Below, one piece after another: positions 1 through 8,031 of a DNA stretch of 36,579 bases; position 1 is the stretch's first letter; each line of letters begins with the position of its first letter. Under the pieces are notes generated by a model. It was not told the origin of the DNA, ran no database searches, and saw only the letters and a program-made list of their open reading frames with translations. A program made the position numbers and the translations under genes. The DNA is from Opitutales bacterium (lineage in GTDB: Bacteria; Verrucomicrobiota; Verrucomicrobiia; Opitutales; Oceanipulchritudinaceae), in NCBI GenBank assembly GCA_007133065.1, contig SLNJ01000048.1, positions 1-36,579 on the forward strand. The letters are read 5' to 3'.

Positions 1-61
1 AAACGCAGTGATAGACCCCATCGCCCCCCTGCACGAGCACCTCTTTGCGTGCCATCGTCAT
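1..61 (-). CDS. REP-associated tyrosine transposase, N-terminus only (runs off left edge)
   Basis: About 20 N-terminal codons are visible before the window ends. The reading begins MTMARKEVLVQGGDGVYHCV. A short basic start followed by a G-D/N-G-V/I-Y-H-C/V segment is the typical opening of Y1-type (IS200/IS605-like) REP-associated transposases that are frequent in Verrucomicrobiota. Two ATG codons are possible, at 61 and at 55. A promoter-like pair lies just upstream, and a REP-like palindrome lies about 110 bp upstream, which fits the usual RAYT neighbourhood. The catalytic HUH motif and tyrosine would lie outside the window, so the family call rests on the N-terminus alone. Confidence 0.6.
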   Translation of the reverse strand, partial: MTMARKEVLVQGGDGVYHCV

Positions 62-71
62 GATCGCGTCT

Positions 72-100
72 ATATGAACATGCGAATACCTTCCGGTCAA
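72..100 (-). promoter_or_regulatory. Putative sigma-70 promoter of the left-edge transposase
   Basis: On the minus strand a TTGACC hexamer (95-100) is followed after 17 nt by TCATAT (72-77). Both are close to the -35 and -10 consensus with ideal spacing. The first candidate start codon lies only about 11 nt beyond the -10 box, so the 5' leader would be very short. This is read by eye and not scored. Confidence 0.4.
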
Positions 101-170
101 TACAATATTTTGTAAAATTATGGATGTCCTGGATTTGGACTGGATTTGGATTTGCCGCTCTGGATTTGCC

Positions 171-193
171 GCCACGCCTGCACCAGGCGTGGC
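171..193. repeat. REP-like palindrome near the RAYT gene
   Basis: Perfect inverted repeat with 10-bp arms (gccacgcctg / caggcgtggc) around a 3-nt loop. It is GC-rich and sits in non-coding DNA upstream of the transposase start. Just before it (128-170) is a short imperfect repetition of 'ctggatttg'. REP sequences are the known substrates of RAYT enzymes; that this one is such a substrate is inferred from position. Confidence 0.45.
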
Positions 194-552
194 CGCCGGG
201 TTCCGGAGGCGAATGGCAGCGGCCGCAGTTTTCAGCTTTCAACGCTTTGGCTGCATTCACCTCGCGCCTGTTGCGCTCCATCGGATGCACTCAATCGTCA
301 AATCGCACCCAGGTCCCGGAGTCGAAGCGGTAGTATCGTCCCAACTCCAGAAGGTCCAGCCAGCGTCTATCGAATTGGCGTAGGGGAAGCGTTCAAGGGT
401 GGCGTAAGTCCAGTCGATAATTCCTCTCCTGCCACGAACCCGAATCCACAGAAATGGTTACGTGCCCAGACGTCGACCGATACGTTTGAACCGTCGGCCG
501 TGAGGTCGCCTTTCCGCGCAGCGTAAACCTATTTTTGCGCAACGCGCAAGAA
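194..552. other. Gene-free stretch with a probably decayed minus-strand coding remnant
   Basis: No intact gene is visible. On the minus strand, protein-like pieces occur in different frames. One ends at a stop at 291-293 with the residues LGRYYRFDSGTWVRFDD, and an earlier piece in another frame reads DGSNVSVDVWARNHF. The aromatic, W- and D-rich tail resembles C-termini of secreted proteins, but the pieces are broken by stops and frameshifts. I read this as the decayed end of a gene, not a functional one. Confidence 0.25.
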
Positions 553-642
553 TGGCGGAGAGGGAGGGATTCGAACCCCCGGTACCCGTGAGGGTACACC
601 TGATTTCGAGTCAGGCACATTCGGCCACTCTGTCACCTCTCC
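553..642 (-). tRNA. tRNA-Ser(CGA)
   Basis: The minus strand folds into a complete class II tRNA. The acceptor stem starts GGAGAGG and pairs with CCTCTCC. The anticodon stem CCTGA/TCAGG encloses the loop CTCGAAA with anticodon CGA. A long variable arm (ACCC..GGGT), the T-loop GGTTCGAATCC, and an encoded CCA end (553-555) are all present. It would read UCG serine codons. Its 5' half recurs just upstream in partial copies (see the repeats at 630-876). Confidence 0.95.
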
Positions 643-725
643 TGTTGAATGTGGTTATGGGAGAGGCGGACGGGTCTGGCAACTCGAAATCAGGTGTCCA
701 CACCTGATTGGCAGGCTTCTCGCTG
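630..725. repeat. 96-bp direct repeat, copy 1 (includes tRNA-Ser 5' end)
   Basis: Identical over 96 bp to 781-876, an offset of 151 bp. The left 13 bp are the 5' end of the tRNA-Ser gene. The rest contains, in opposite orientation, a second tRNA-Ser-like piece: ggagagg at 660-666, and the 16-nt anticodon-arm sequence actcgaaatcaggtgt at 682-697, which is an exact inverted copy of 596-611. A small palindrome with 7-bp arms sits at 691-706. Confidence 0.9.
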
Positions 726-736
726 CGCTCGGGAAC

Positions 737-793
737 GAGTCAGGCACATTCGGCCATGCTTCCTGTCGCTTCGCTCGGTACTGTCACCTCTCC
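737..793 (-). pseudogene. Broken tRNA-Ser 5'-half copy
   Basis: Positions 737-756 exactly match 608-627 of the tRNA-Ser gene (D-arm and start of the anticodon stem). Positions 781-793 match its 5' end. Between them, 24 nt (757-780) replace 2 nt of the real gene, and the 3' half of the tRNA is absent. This is therefore a non-functional partial duplicate of the neighbouring tRNA gene. Confidence 0.75.
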
Positions 794-876
794 TGTTGAA
801 TGTGGTTATGGGAGAGGCGGACGGGTCTGGCAACTCGAAATCAGGTGTCCACACCTGATTGGCAGGCTTCTCGCTG
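781..876. repeat. 96-bp direct repeat, copy 2
   Basis: Exact copy of 630-725. Identity breaks off immediately outside both ends. On the right the sequence changes to tttt gttgtcc, close to the end of the phosphatase gene at 893. Absence of any mismatch between copies suggests a recent duplication or ongoing conversion. Confidence 0.9.
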
Positions 877-892
877 TTTTGTTGTCCCCGGG

Positions 893-1528
893 TTAATCGC
901 CCCGGATCAATGAGCAAATTGTTTCCCGAGAGATCTCAGGATCCGCCAGCACCGACGCTGCCAGTTCCACCAGGTCACAGGCATCGAGGTTTTGCCAGAA
1001 CCGGTTGTGATGGAAGGGGCTCAACACCGGGCGGATTTCAAGCATGCGGTTCACCGCTTCATCGACAGTGATGCCCTCCCGGGCAGCGTAAAGAATGGCG
1101 GCGGTGTTCCCGCTGCGACCCTTTCCTCCCATGCAATGGATGAGGATGGGACTGTGGTCACGGAGCATCTCCGCGGCACGGATCACCACCAGCCTGGCGT
1201 AGGTGGGGGTCAGCGGCTCCGCGAGCGTCTCGCCTCCATCGCCGAGAAATCCGTCCCAAAACCCGCAAAGAGTCCAGTGTATCGAGGGTGGCAGATGGTG
1301 GACATACGCGAATGCCTCCCTGGGCGCAGAGGAAGCGACGTTAAGCACTCCGCCGATTCCGGCCTCCACGATATCCGGTACGTCCTCGGGGTATGGACGA
1401 CTCCCCACCGCCAGATACGGGGTGACGAAATGACCGTCGTAATGGACAAAGCCACTCGGCCTGGAGGCTGCGTGGACAGGGTTCTCTTTGCCATCCGGTG
1501 CCGTACGAGGATTGGAGTCGTATTCCAT
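893..1528 (-). CDS. Dual-specificity (tyrosine) protein phosphatase
   Basis: Predicted 211-residue cytoplasmic phosphatase of the cysteine-dependent PTP/DSP superfamily. The C-x5-R active-site loop is clear in HCMGGKGRSG, with nucleophile Cys about residue 132 and Arg about 138. An upstream segment WDGFLGDGG probably carries the general-acid Asp. The N-terminal part has the pattern HYDGHFVTPYLAVGSRPYPE seen in short bacterial dual-specificity phosphatases. The substrate is unknown. An ATG at 1528 is preferred over an upstream TTG at 1564, because the family homology starts later and neither site has a clear ribosome-binding site. It stands alone, next to the tRNA-Ser repeat block. Confidence 0.85.
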   Translation of the reverse strand: MEYDSNPRTAPDGKENPVHAASRPSGFVHYDGHFVTPYLAVGSRPYPEDVPDIVEAGIGGVLNVASSAPREAFAYVHHLPPSIHWTLCGFWDGFLGDGGETLAEPLTPTYARLVVIRAAEMLRDHSPILIHCMGGKGRSGNTAAILYAAREGITVDEAVNRMLEIRPVLSPFHHNRFWQNLDACDLVELAASVLADPEISRETICSLIRGD

Positions 1529-1781
1529 GTACCGGAGTTCGCCGACTTCAGGAAACCGTGTCAAGGCAAGCCGGGAGCCCGGCGAGTATTTCGACTTTGA
1601 GGATAGCGTCGCCGACTATAGAGGGACCGGATATTTCCGGGGAAAGATCGACTCCTTTTCAACACCGGGACGGGGAACGGTCAGCTTTCGCATCGACAAC
1701 CCGCCGAATTGCGAGCCATGGTAGATTTCCTGGTTCGCCCCCGAATATTGCGTCCGGGATCATCATCATCAAACAGCTCGC

Positions 1782-2927
1782 ATGTACCGAATACGCACCG
1801 ACATCTTGCACGGGAACGCCGCGCTTGTTTCGCTTGTTGAGGAGGAAGGGATTCCGACGATACGCTTCTCCGCGGATCCCCACGGAGGGACGGAGACGCT
1901 CTGGTGGTGCCTGCGCATGGAGCGCACCCGGGGTGATGCGCCTGCCGCGGTTCGCCTGGTCTGGCGACACTTCCGGAACTGTCTTGGATTGGGGCCGGAT
2001 GCACCGGCCGTACTGCACCCGGTGGTGCGCCACGACGGCGGTCCGTGGCGCCGGTTGCCCGCCGGCATCACGCGGGAACGGGCGGACGGCTGCCCGGCAG
2101 CGGTCTGGGAGTTCGAGGCACCCGAAGCGTGGGCGGAATGCGCGTTTTGTTTTCCGCACGGGCCAGCCGAAATCGATGACCTCGCCCGCCGGACCGGATG
2201 GCAACGGACGGGGATCGGTGTCAGTTCGGGAGGACGCAAACTCGTTCGGGTCGCGAATGCCTTTGGAGAGCCGAAAGGCGAACGTCCGGGGGTGTATTGT
2301 GTCGGCCACCAGCATGGTTCGGAGATGTCGGGTGCATGGGCGCTGCATGGATTTCTTTTTGAGATGGCGGACCGGGGAAACGCGGCCCCGATGGTCTGGT
2401 CGGTGCCGGTGGCGGCGGTGGATGAGACACTCTCGGGAGATTACGGGAAGGACCCATTCCCGTGGGATCTGAACCGCGCGTGGGGCCATCCTCCGATGCG
2501 GGCGGAAGTGCTCGCCATCATGCGCGACATCGCGGCGTGGCAGCAACGGTGCCGGCCCGTACTCTGCATTGATTTCCACTCGCCCGGTGGCGCGGAGCTT
2601 CAGGGCGTCTACACCTTTCTGATGGACCCCGACACCGATCCCGAATCACACTCCCGCGGAGCCGGGTGGGCAGAGGCGATCGCCGCCGAATTGGAGCATT
2701 ACGCTGCGCCCGATTTCAACCGTGTCGCGCGCTACCCCAGCCGGTTCACTTCGAACCAGCATTCGAGCTTCACCCGATTCTACAACAATTCCGGCATCGC
2801 GGCTCTTACATTCGAGATCCCCTACCACCGGGTTGGGGACCGCGTGCTCGAACTGTCGGACTACATCGAAATCGGACGCCGCATGGCCCGGGCGGTGTGT
2901 CAGCGAATCGCAGCAGGGGAATCGTAA
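1782..2927 (+). CDS. M14-family zinc carboxypeptidase-like protein
   Basis: 381 residues. The metal-site motif H-x-x-E is present as HQHGSEMSG (His178, Glu181). DLNRAWG (about 229-235) matches the substrate-binding DxNR region of M14 peptidases, IDFHSPGG carries the third zinc ligand His266, and TFEIPYH holds the likely catalytic Glu345. No signal peptide is visible, so it is probably cytoplasmic. The first 150 residues are an N-terminal domain I do not recognise, likely a beta-rich domain like those seen in some bacterial M14 enzymes. It is a single gene with no obvious partner, and no Shine-Dalgarno motif is visible before the ATG. The exact specificity (carboxypeptidase, deacylase or amidase) cannot be told. 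Confidence 0.8.
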   Translation: MYRIRTDILHGNAALVSLVEEEGIPTIRFSADPHGGTETLWWCLRMERTRGDAPAAVRLVWRHFRNCLGLGPDAPAVLHPVVRHDGGPWRRLPAGITRERADGCPAAVWEFEAPEAWAECAFCFPHGPAEIDDLARRTGWQRTGIGVSSGGRKLVRVANAFGEPKGERPGVYCVGHQHGSEMSGAWALHGFLFEMADRGNAAPMVWSVPVAAVDETLSGDYGKDPFPWDLNRAWGHPPMRAEVLAIMRDIAAWQQRCRPVLCIDFHSPGGAELQGVYTFLMDPDTDPESHSRGAGWAEAIAAELEHYAAPDFNRVARYPSRFTSNQHSSFTRFYNNSGIAALTFEIPYHRVGDRVLELSDYIEIGRRMARAVCQRIAAGES

Positions 2928-3007
2928 GGCAGAAGGGTGACGCCGCCTTTCGCACTGCACGCTCATCGACCTCCGGTCTCCGCCTCTCTCACGCCCTCAG
3001 TCGTGTG

Positions 3008-3679
3008 TCACAGACTGCCAACCCCCTCGACAAACGCTCTGGCAATGATCATGTGGCCGGTTTTGTTCGGATGGACGCGGTCGCCGCAGAGGGATTGGGT
3101 GGGACGATGCTCGAGATGGTGGTCAAAGGCGGCCTGCGTGTCGACAAACACCGCGTCGAAATCCGTCGCCAGGCGTCGGACGACCGCTCCGTATTCATCC
3201 ATCCGAGCGCGCATCGGATCGGATCGATTCGACTCCAGGTAATAGGGAGTCATCAGAACCATTCCGGCGAGCCCCGAGCGCGTTGATTCGAGCAAACCGC
3301 GATAGACGCGCTCAAATCGGTCAATGTCGACCTGGTTGGGATCCGTCGTGTTGTCGAACTGACGCCAGACATCGTTGATCCCGATCATCACCGAAAGCCA
3401 GTCGGGTTCGAGATCGAGGACGTCCCGCCGCCACCGCGCTTCGAGATCGATCACGCGATTACCGCTGATCCCCGTGTTCAGGACGCGAATCCGGGATCCC
3501 GGGTGGTTCACAGCCATCAGGGCGTCGACCAGCGCGACGTAACCGTCGCCCAGCCCCGCGCGTTGCCCGACCGGATGCGCCCGCCCGCAATCCGTAATCG
3601 AATCCCCGATGAACAGCAGCGTCGCGTTGTCGTCGATCCGTTTCACGCGTGGAGGATGTATCCGACTCGATACCACCAT
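3008..3679 (-). CDS. SGNH/GDSL-family hydrolase
   Basis: 223 residues with all four SGNH blocks in order. Block I is FIGDSIT (nucleophile Ser near residue 31), block II is NTGISGN (Gly), block III is GINDV (Asn), and block V is DRVHPNKTGH (Asp and His of the triad). No signal peptide or membrane segment is seen, which suggests a cytoplasmic esterase, most likely acting on O-acetylated or otherwise acylated carbohydrates as many relatives do. It converges with the M14 gene on its left with 80 bp between them, and it starts 26 bp after the end of the DUF4405 gene, so the two could be co-transcribed. Confidence 0.88.
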   Translation of the reverse strand: MVVSSRIHPPRVKRIDDNATLLFIGDSITDCGRAHPVGQRAGLGDGYVALVDALMAVNHPGSRIRVLNTGISGNRVIDLEARWRRDVLDLEPDWLSVMIGINDVWRQFDNTTDPNQVDIDRFERVYRGLLESTRSGLAGMVLMTPYYLESNRSDPMRARMDEYGAVVRRLATDFDAVFVDTQAAFDHHLEHRPTQSLCGDRVHPNKTGHMIIARAFVEGVGSL

Positions 3680-3705
3680 GTCGAGTTCATTTCCGAGCGG
3701 TAGCG

Positions 3706-4440
3706 CTACGGCGCGCTTCGGAGTCGCGCGGCAGTCTCGCGCGGCGTCGCATTCATGGCGGTCGCGAGTTCACGCACCGTTGTGGAGCCGTCACATTCGA
3801 TCCCGGATTCGCGAAGCCACGTGATCGTCCCCTCCAGGTCCAGTCCTTCCTCCCGGCATAACGCCGCGAGAGACATGCGTCCGAATCCACCCCTTCCCGA
3901 CTCCCGGGCTTGCGGATCGATCGAAGACCGATCACCTCCCGATATGCCCGGAGTTCTTGCTTCCGTCTCGGCACCGGCCAGCCGTCCCGATTGGGCCCCA
4001 AAACCCGGAGCAACCACTTCGCCGCGCTCCCAGTGGTCTTTGATCGATTCGTTGAGTTCTGCAACGTTGCGCAACAGCGGCACGTCCACGAGCGTCCCTG
4101 CAACAACAACGGCACAAACGACCACCGCGAGCACAAGCTCTCGCAACCGGGGACGCGCTGCCGCACCGCGACGGCGGACATAATTGCACAGAGGTCGCCA
4201 GTTGAACCAGAGGTGGAATGCAACCGCGAGCAAGAGTAGAACCGCGGAGGTCATGTGGAGTGCCGCCCATTGGTCCTTTTCGAGCCCCACCATCGACCAT
4301 TCGGTCCAGTTCGCATACCGCCCCCGCGGCGCGATGTAAAGAATCACTCCGGAAACGGCCATGACGAGGAACGAAATCCCGGTCACCATCGAGGTCATTC
4401 CCCGGTAGTTGATTCGATTTCTGCGATGCGTATTAACCAT
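3706..4440 (-). CDS. DUF4405 membrane protein with C-terminal helical domain
   Basis: 244 residues. Three or four membrane segments fill the first 130 residues. The first helix follows RINYRGMTSMVTG, and a second follows an LHM motif and ends in AFHLWFNW; conserved His residues inside helices suggest a cytochrome-b-like heme-binding bundle. The C-terminal 55 residues (LAALCREEGLDLEGTITWL, then an ELATAMNATP stretch) match the small helical tail common in DUF4405 proteins, which may bind a partner or cofactor. The ATG at 4440 is chosen because AAGGAG lies 5 nt upstream, one of the few clear ribosome-binding sites in the window; a longer frame starting at 4548 would lack this. The role is unknown, perhaps electron transfer at the inner membrane. 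Confidence 0.75.
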   Translation of the reverse strand: MVNTHRRNRINYRGMTSMVTGISFLVMAVSGVILYIAPRGRYANWTEWSMVGLEKDQWAALHMTSAVLLLLAVAFHLWFNWRPLCNYVRRRGAAARPRLRELVLAVVVCAVVVAGTLVDVPLLRNVAELNESIKDHWERGEVVAPGFGAQSGRLAGAETEARTPGISGGDRSSIDPQARESGRGGFGRMSLAALCREEGLDLEGTITWLRESGIECDGSTTVRELATAMNATPRETAARLRSAP

Positions 4441-4503
4441 ATTCTCCTTTCTCCCACGGGCGTTTCCGGTCGGCCGAATACCCGCCGATTGGCCAGGATG
4501 ACC

Positions 4504-4522
4504 ATCCGGTAAAACACCGGAT
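4504..4522. promoter_or_regulatory. Palindrome in the DUF4405 upstream region (possible operator)
   Basis: The sequence atccggt-aaaac-accggat is a perfect inverted repeat with 7-bp arms. It lies 64 bp upstream of the DUF4405 start, in the 308-bp gene-free interval 4441-4748. It could be an operator or just a chance hairpin. The rest of that interval holds no gene or RNA that I can see. Confidence 0.25.
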
Positions 4523-4748
4523 AACGTCGCGGTGTTGCCCGGGCTCAATCATATAAGGATTGCGTATCTAGAAGATAAGATGGACAGGGGGCAGGGAGCG
4601 CGTGCGCTGCAGGCGCGACTTTAAGGCCGGAAACTCCGGAGTGAGGTGCCATCGGACAACCGAGGAGGTGCCCCAACCTTCGATGCGGCTGGATCAGCGC
4701 CCATTCCCGGGTTCATCCCAATGGGTTCACTGACAGTTATCGGTCGAG

Positions 4749-6059
4749 CTACAGCCAGAGCCCCCGCGAATCGCGGGCCTTCTTGACGTCGACCAGGGCG
4801 AGCAGGATCGCCCCGACGACGAAAAAGAAGATGATGGCCAGGATGGCGGGTCGCGCCGATCCGAATACCGTAGCAAGCAATCCGAAGAGCATCGGCCCGA
4901 GAATAGCGGAGAGCTTGTGAAAGACCGTGAAGAATCCGAAGAAATTCGCCGAAGACGCACGCGGGATCATGCTTGCAAAAAGCGACCTGCTGAGCGCCTG
5001 GTTCCCGCCGAGCACGATCCCGACGATAATCCCGAGGGTGAAAAATCCTGCCACACTCCCCTCGCGCAGAAAGTAGGCGAAGACCACGACACCGCTCCAG
5101 ACAGCCAGCGAGAGGAGCACCGCTTCTTTTGTTCCGATCCACTCCGCGATACGCGAGAACAACAGGGCGCCGCCGAACGCAATAAACTGAACGATCAGAA
5201 ACGTGATCATGATCACCTGCGCACTCAGCTTCAGCTCCTGGCTGCCATAGGCCGCTGAAACACCGATCACGGTCTGAATCCCGTCGTTGTAGAAGAAGAA
5301 CGCCCCCAGAAAGAGCAACAGAGCGGGGAACCGGGGCAGGCGCCGGGCGATACTCCAGGTCTGGTGCACCCCGTGTCGCACCGCGGCCACCGGATTCTCG
5401 AACGTTTGCTCCCGGTACCCCGGGGGTGGAGTCTCCTTCAGGTGGACGAACGTGTAAGCGGAAAAGCCGAGCCACCAGAGCCCGGCAGTAAGGATCGCCA
5501 CGCGAATCGCCATTCCCTCCGAAAGCCCGACCAGGTCGTGCCCGGTAACCAGGCCCAGAGCAAGAGCGAACTGCAGTCCACCACCGACATACCCGTAGGC
5601 GAACCCGCGGCCCGAAATCCGGTCCATTGTCCGGTCCGAAGCCAAGCCGGGAAGGAATGCGTTGTAGAAAACGTTGCCCGAGGTGTAGCAGACCTGGGCC
5701 GCGATAAACAATCCCAGCGCCGCCCATACCATCCCAGGCGTCACAAAAAAAAGAAGCGAAGCAAACAACGAGCCGCCCCACGCGAAGGCCATCAGAAACC
5801 GTTTTTTGAGCAGCGTGAAATCGGCCACCGCGCCGAGGACCGGGGCCATCATGAAGACGATAATCGCCGCCATACCCAGAGCGAACCCCCAGAGCCCGGC
5901 GGCCGGGATCTCCCGCCCGAACAGGGCGAATCCCTCCGGTACGATCGCCTCGACAAAGAAAACCGGGAAGAGCGCGGATGCCGTCGTGACCTGATATCCA
6001 TTCGTCGCCCAGTCGTACACGCACCAGGCATGAATATTCTTTCGATCATCTGTCTTCAT
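4749..6059 (-). CDS. MFS transporter, UMF1 (Atg22-like) family
   Basis: 436 residues with about twelve hydrophobic helices, the normal length for the major facilitator superfamily. The opening (NIHAWCVYDWATNGYQ) is the hallmark YDWANSAY-like start of UMF1/Atg22-type permeases. A second hallmark, LGGNQALSRSLFASMIPR in the second half, matches the family's conserved G-x-x-Q-A-x-S-R-S loop. Yeast Atg22 exports amino acids from the vacuole; bacterial substrates are mostly unknown. The gene is monocistronic, divergent from arfB across about 215 bp. An overlapping 467-residue frame on the same strand is rejected as a shadow. Confidence 0.88.
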   Translation of the reverse strand: MKTDDRKNIHAWCVYDWATNGYQVTTASALFPVFFVEAIVPEGFALFGREIPAAGLWGFALGMAAIIVFMMAPVLGAVADFTLLKKRFLMAFAWGGSLFASLLFFVTPGMVWAALGLFIAAQVCYTSGNVFYNAFLPGLASDRTMDRISGRGFAYGYVGGGLQFALALGLVTGHDLVGLSEGMAIRVAILTAGLWWLGFSAYTFVHLKETPPPGYREQTFENPVAAVRHGVHQTWSIARRLPRFPALLLFLGAFFFYNDGIQTVIGVSAAYGSQELKLSAQVIMITFLIVQFIAFGGALLFSRIAEWIGTKEAVLLSLAVWSGVVVFAYFLREGSVAGFFTLGIIVGIVLGGNQALSRSLFASMIPRASSANFFGFFTVFHKLSAILGPMLFGLLATVFGSARPAILAIIFFFVVGAILLALVDVKKARDSRGLWL

Positions 6060-6273
6060 ATCACATATTCAGGCCGGAGCCGACAATACCCTACGACAGG
6101 CCAAACGCTGTGCGCAAGGACGTTTCGTGCATGCCCTGCAGACGATTCACGGGCGACGACCTCTCCTGCGACAGGCAGCCGCGATGACAAGAGCTGAGGT
6201 GGGGCGCGGCTCTGCCGTCACGCTTCGATTTGCTCATTGAACGGGCCGGGGATGGACGCCAGAATTCCCGTCG

Positions 6274-6690
6274 ATGCTTCCCATATCCACCAGGGTATCG
6301 ATTCCAGAATCCGAGATCACACTGCAGGCGGTGCGCTCCCAGGGCACCGGGGGCCAGAATGTCAACAAGGTCGCCACCGCGATCCACCTCTTCTTCGACA
6401 TCCGCGCCTCCACCCTTCCCGACTACTATAAGGAGCGGCTCCTTCGCATGCGCGACCGGCGGATCACCGACAGCGGAATCATTGTCATCAAGGCGCAGGA
6501 GCATCGGTCGCAGGAAAAAAACCGGGAGGCCGCCCTCCGCCGGCTTCAGGAGGTGGTTCGTGCCGCTGCGGCGTCGCACCGAACCCGCAAACCCACCCGC
6601 CCGACGCGAAGCGCCCGCGCCCGGCGCGTCGAAAACAAGGTTCAGCGATCCCGGATCAAGGCACTCCGCCGCAAGGTCGACTCCGATTGA
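6274..6690 (+). CDS. arfB: Alternative ribosome-rescue factor ArfB (peptidyl-tRNA hydrolase)
   Basis: 138 residues, the usual ArfB/YaeJ length. It contains the catalytic GGQ at residues 26-28 in the class I release-factor setting SQGTGGQNVNK, and a C-terminal tail rich in Arg and Lys (RRVENKVQRSRIKALRRK) that enters the empty mRNA channel of stalled ribosomes. It lacks the codon-recognition domain of RF1/RF2. The role is hydrolysis of peptidyl-tRNA on non-stop ribosomes. The start ATG fits the family alignment (conserved I-P-x-S-E-I near the N-terminus), though no Shine-Dalgarno motif is seen. It stands alone. Confidence 0.93.
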   Translation: MLPISTRVSIPESEITLQAVRSQGTGGQNVNKVATAIHLFFDIRASTLPDYYKERLLRMRDRRITDSGIIVIKAQEHRSQEKNREAALRRLQEVVRAAAASHRTRKPTRPTRSARARRVENKVQRSRIKALRRKVDSD

Positions 6691-6872
6691 AACGGAGAAG
6701 GCACGGGATCCGGGAGAAAAGCGCTTCGAAACTGCAGCACACGTCTTCCGCCAATGCGCCTGCGGCGCGGTTGTTCGTTGCCGGTTGTTATTTGTGTACC
6801 CATATTAAACCTACATTCTATCCACCGCTCGTTCTCTCGCAAGGGCGGCCCCTCCGCCCTGCGCCTCCCCTT

Positions 6873-7661
6873 TCACTTCCCATCCCGATCCCGGTGGAGG
6901 GCCATCGGGCCGCGGCGTTCCCACGCTCTACGGAGGGTCTCGCGACGCGACTCCTCGAACTCGCGCGTCGCCCGCGCGCGGAGCGAATCATCCGGCTTCG
7001 GAAGCGATGGTTCTTCAAAGGCTCTGAACGAATGGTACCCCCTCGAGTGAACCGGTCCCAAGCGGTGGTGGAATCCTGGTTTCGGGAAACCGCGCACCAG
7101 GCCCAGCGGCCGATAAACCGGGACCGCCGGCGCCTCGGTTATACCGACCCGCCGTTCCAGCTCTGTCAGCCGCGCTTCAGCACGGCGGAATTTCTCCTGC
7201 TCATCCAACCGTGTGCGCGCCGCGCGGATCTCCGGATCGACCGGGATCATGGGATAGCGCGCCGCAAATCGGCGCCAGAACGTCAACTGTTCATCGGCAG
7301 AAAGCGCGGCGAATGCGGGATCCACCCGCTTTCGCTCGTAGATCTCCCATCCTCGTGCTGCGAGGCGTTCGCGCCGCTCCTGGGCTGCAGCACGGTGCGC
7401 CAGCAGTTCCGCTTCTGACAACAGGTCCACGTCCGTTACCCGATCCCCGTTTAACCGTACGGTCCCACGTGGAAAGTAAAGGATCTCGCGATCTCCCGCC
7501 ACGATCGCACCGGTCGGCGCGCCCAGCCGCTCGATCACGGCCTCCCGAGTCGCATCAGGAGCGATTTCAGCCGCAGCGAAGGGAACGACGAGCATTGCCG
7601 CCGCCATAAACCACATAATGGGGCCGGGAAATGCTCTCAGCGATGATGCGTAACACTTCAT
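6873..7661 (-). CDS. Secreted protein of unknown function with a BamE/OmlA-like N-terminal region
   Basis: 262 residues. A hydrophobic stretch (IMWFMAAAMLVVPFAAAE) forms a likely signal peptide with cleavage after AAA. The following 40 residues (ATREAVIERLGAPTGAIVAG, then a LYFPRG strand) have the helix-loop-strand pattern of SmpA/OmlA (BamE)-type modules, where a small domain judges 'x-V-x-x-L-G-x-P'. The middle is charged and likely helical (AHRAAAQERRERLAARGWEI), and the C-terminus is Pro- and Arg-rich. I do not recognise a precise family. It converges with arfB and has no operon partner. The two small lipoproteins at 27354-28279 show a similar BamE-like pattern. Confidence 0.65.
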   Translation of the reverse strand: MKCYASSLRAFPGPIMWFMAAAMLVVPFAAAEIAPDATREAVIERLGAPTGAIVAGDREILYFPRGTVRLNGDRVTDVDLLSEAELLAHRAAAQERRERLAARGWEIYERKRVDPAFAALSADEQLTFWRRFAARYPMIPVDPEIRAARTRLDEQEKFRRAEARLTELERRVGITEAPAVPVYRPLGLVRGFPKPGFHHRLGPVHSRGYHSFRAFEEPSLPKPDDSLRARATREFEESRRETLRRAWERRGPMALHRDRDGK

Positions 7662-7824
7662 GACTCTGCGACTCTGCGGCTATGTTGTCGTGGAACCTCT
7701 TGTGTTGGAGCGATTCAGAACACCGGATATTCCGCGGCGCGACCCCGTCCTGGGATTGGCGCACCCATGGCGTCGCCTACCGTGGAGCACCCCATTCGGT
7801 CCCGATGAAGCGGCAGAAAACGGG

Positions 7825-7898
<74 letters not shown>

Positions 7899-8031
7899 AT
7901 CTTCCAAGGGAAAGATAAAAATGTTTCAATCTTTCCAGAATTCGTCAAGCACCGATCGCACTTTTGGGCTAGACGCTCCGGGCGAGGTATGTCGAAATAA
8001 CGCCTGTTGCCCACCGGCGACGCACCCGATT

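Noticed and set aside
690-917. A 75-codon minus-strand frame across the tRNA-Ser repeats
   Set aside because: It is produced by the repeated tRNA-derived DNA and would overlap non-coding repeats; no sign of translation.
4621-6024. A 467-codon minus-strand frame overlapping the MFS transporter
   Set aside because: The other frame at 4749-6059 shows the UMF1 hallmarks and a proper helix pattern. This one is Arg/Gly-rich and motif-free.
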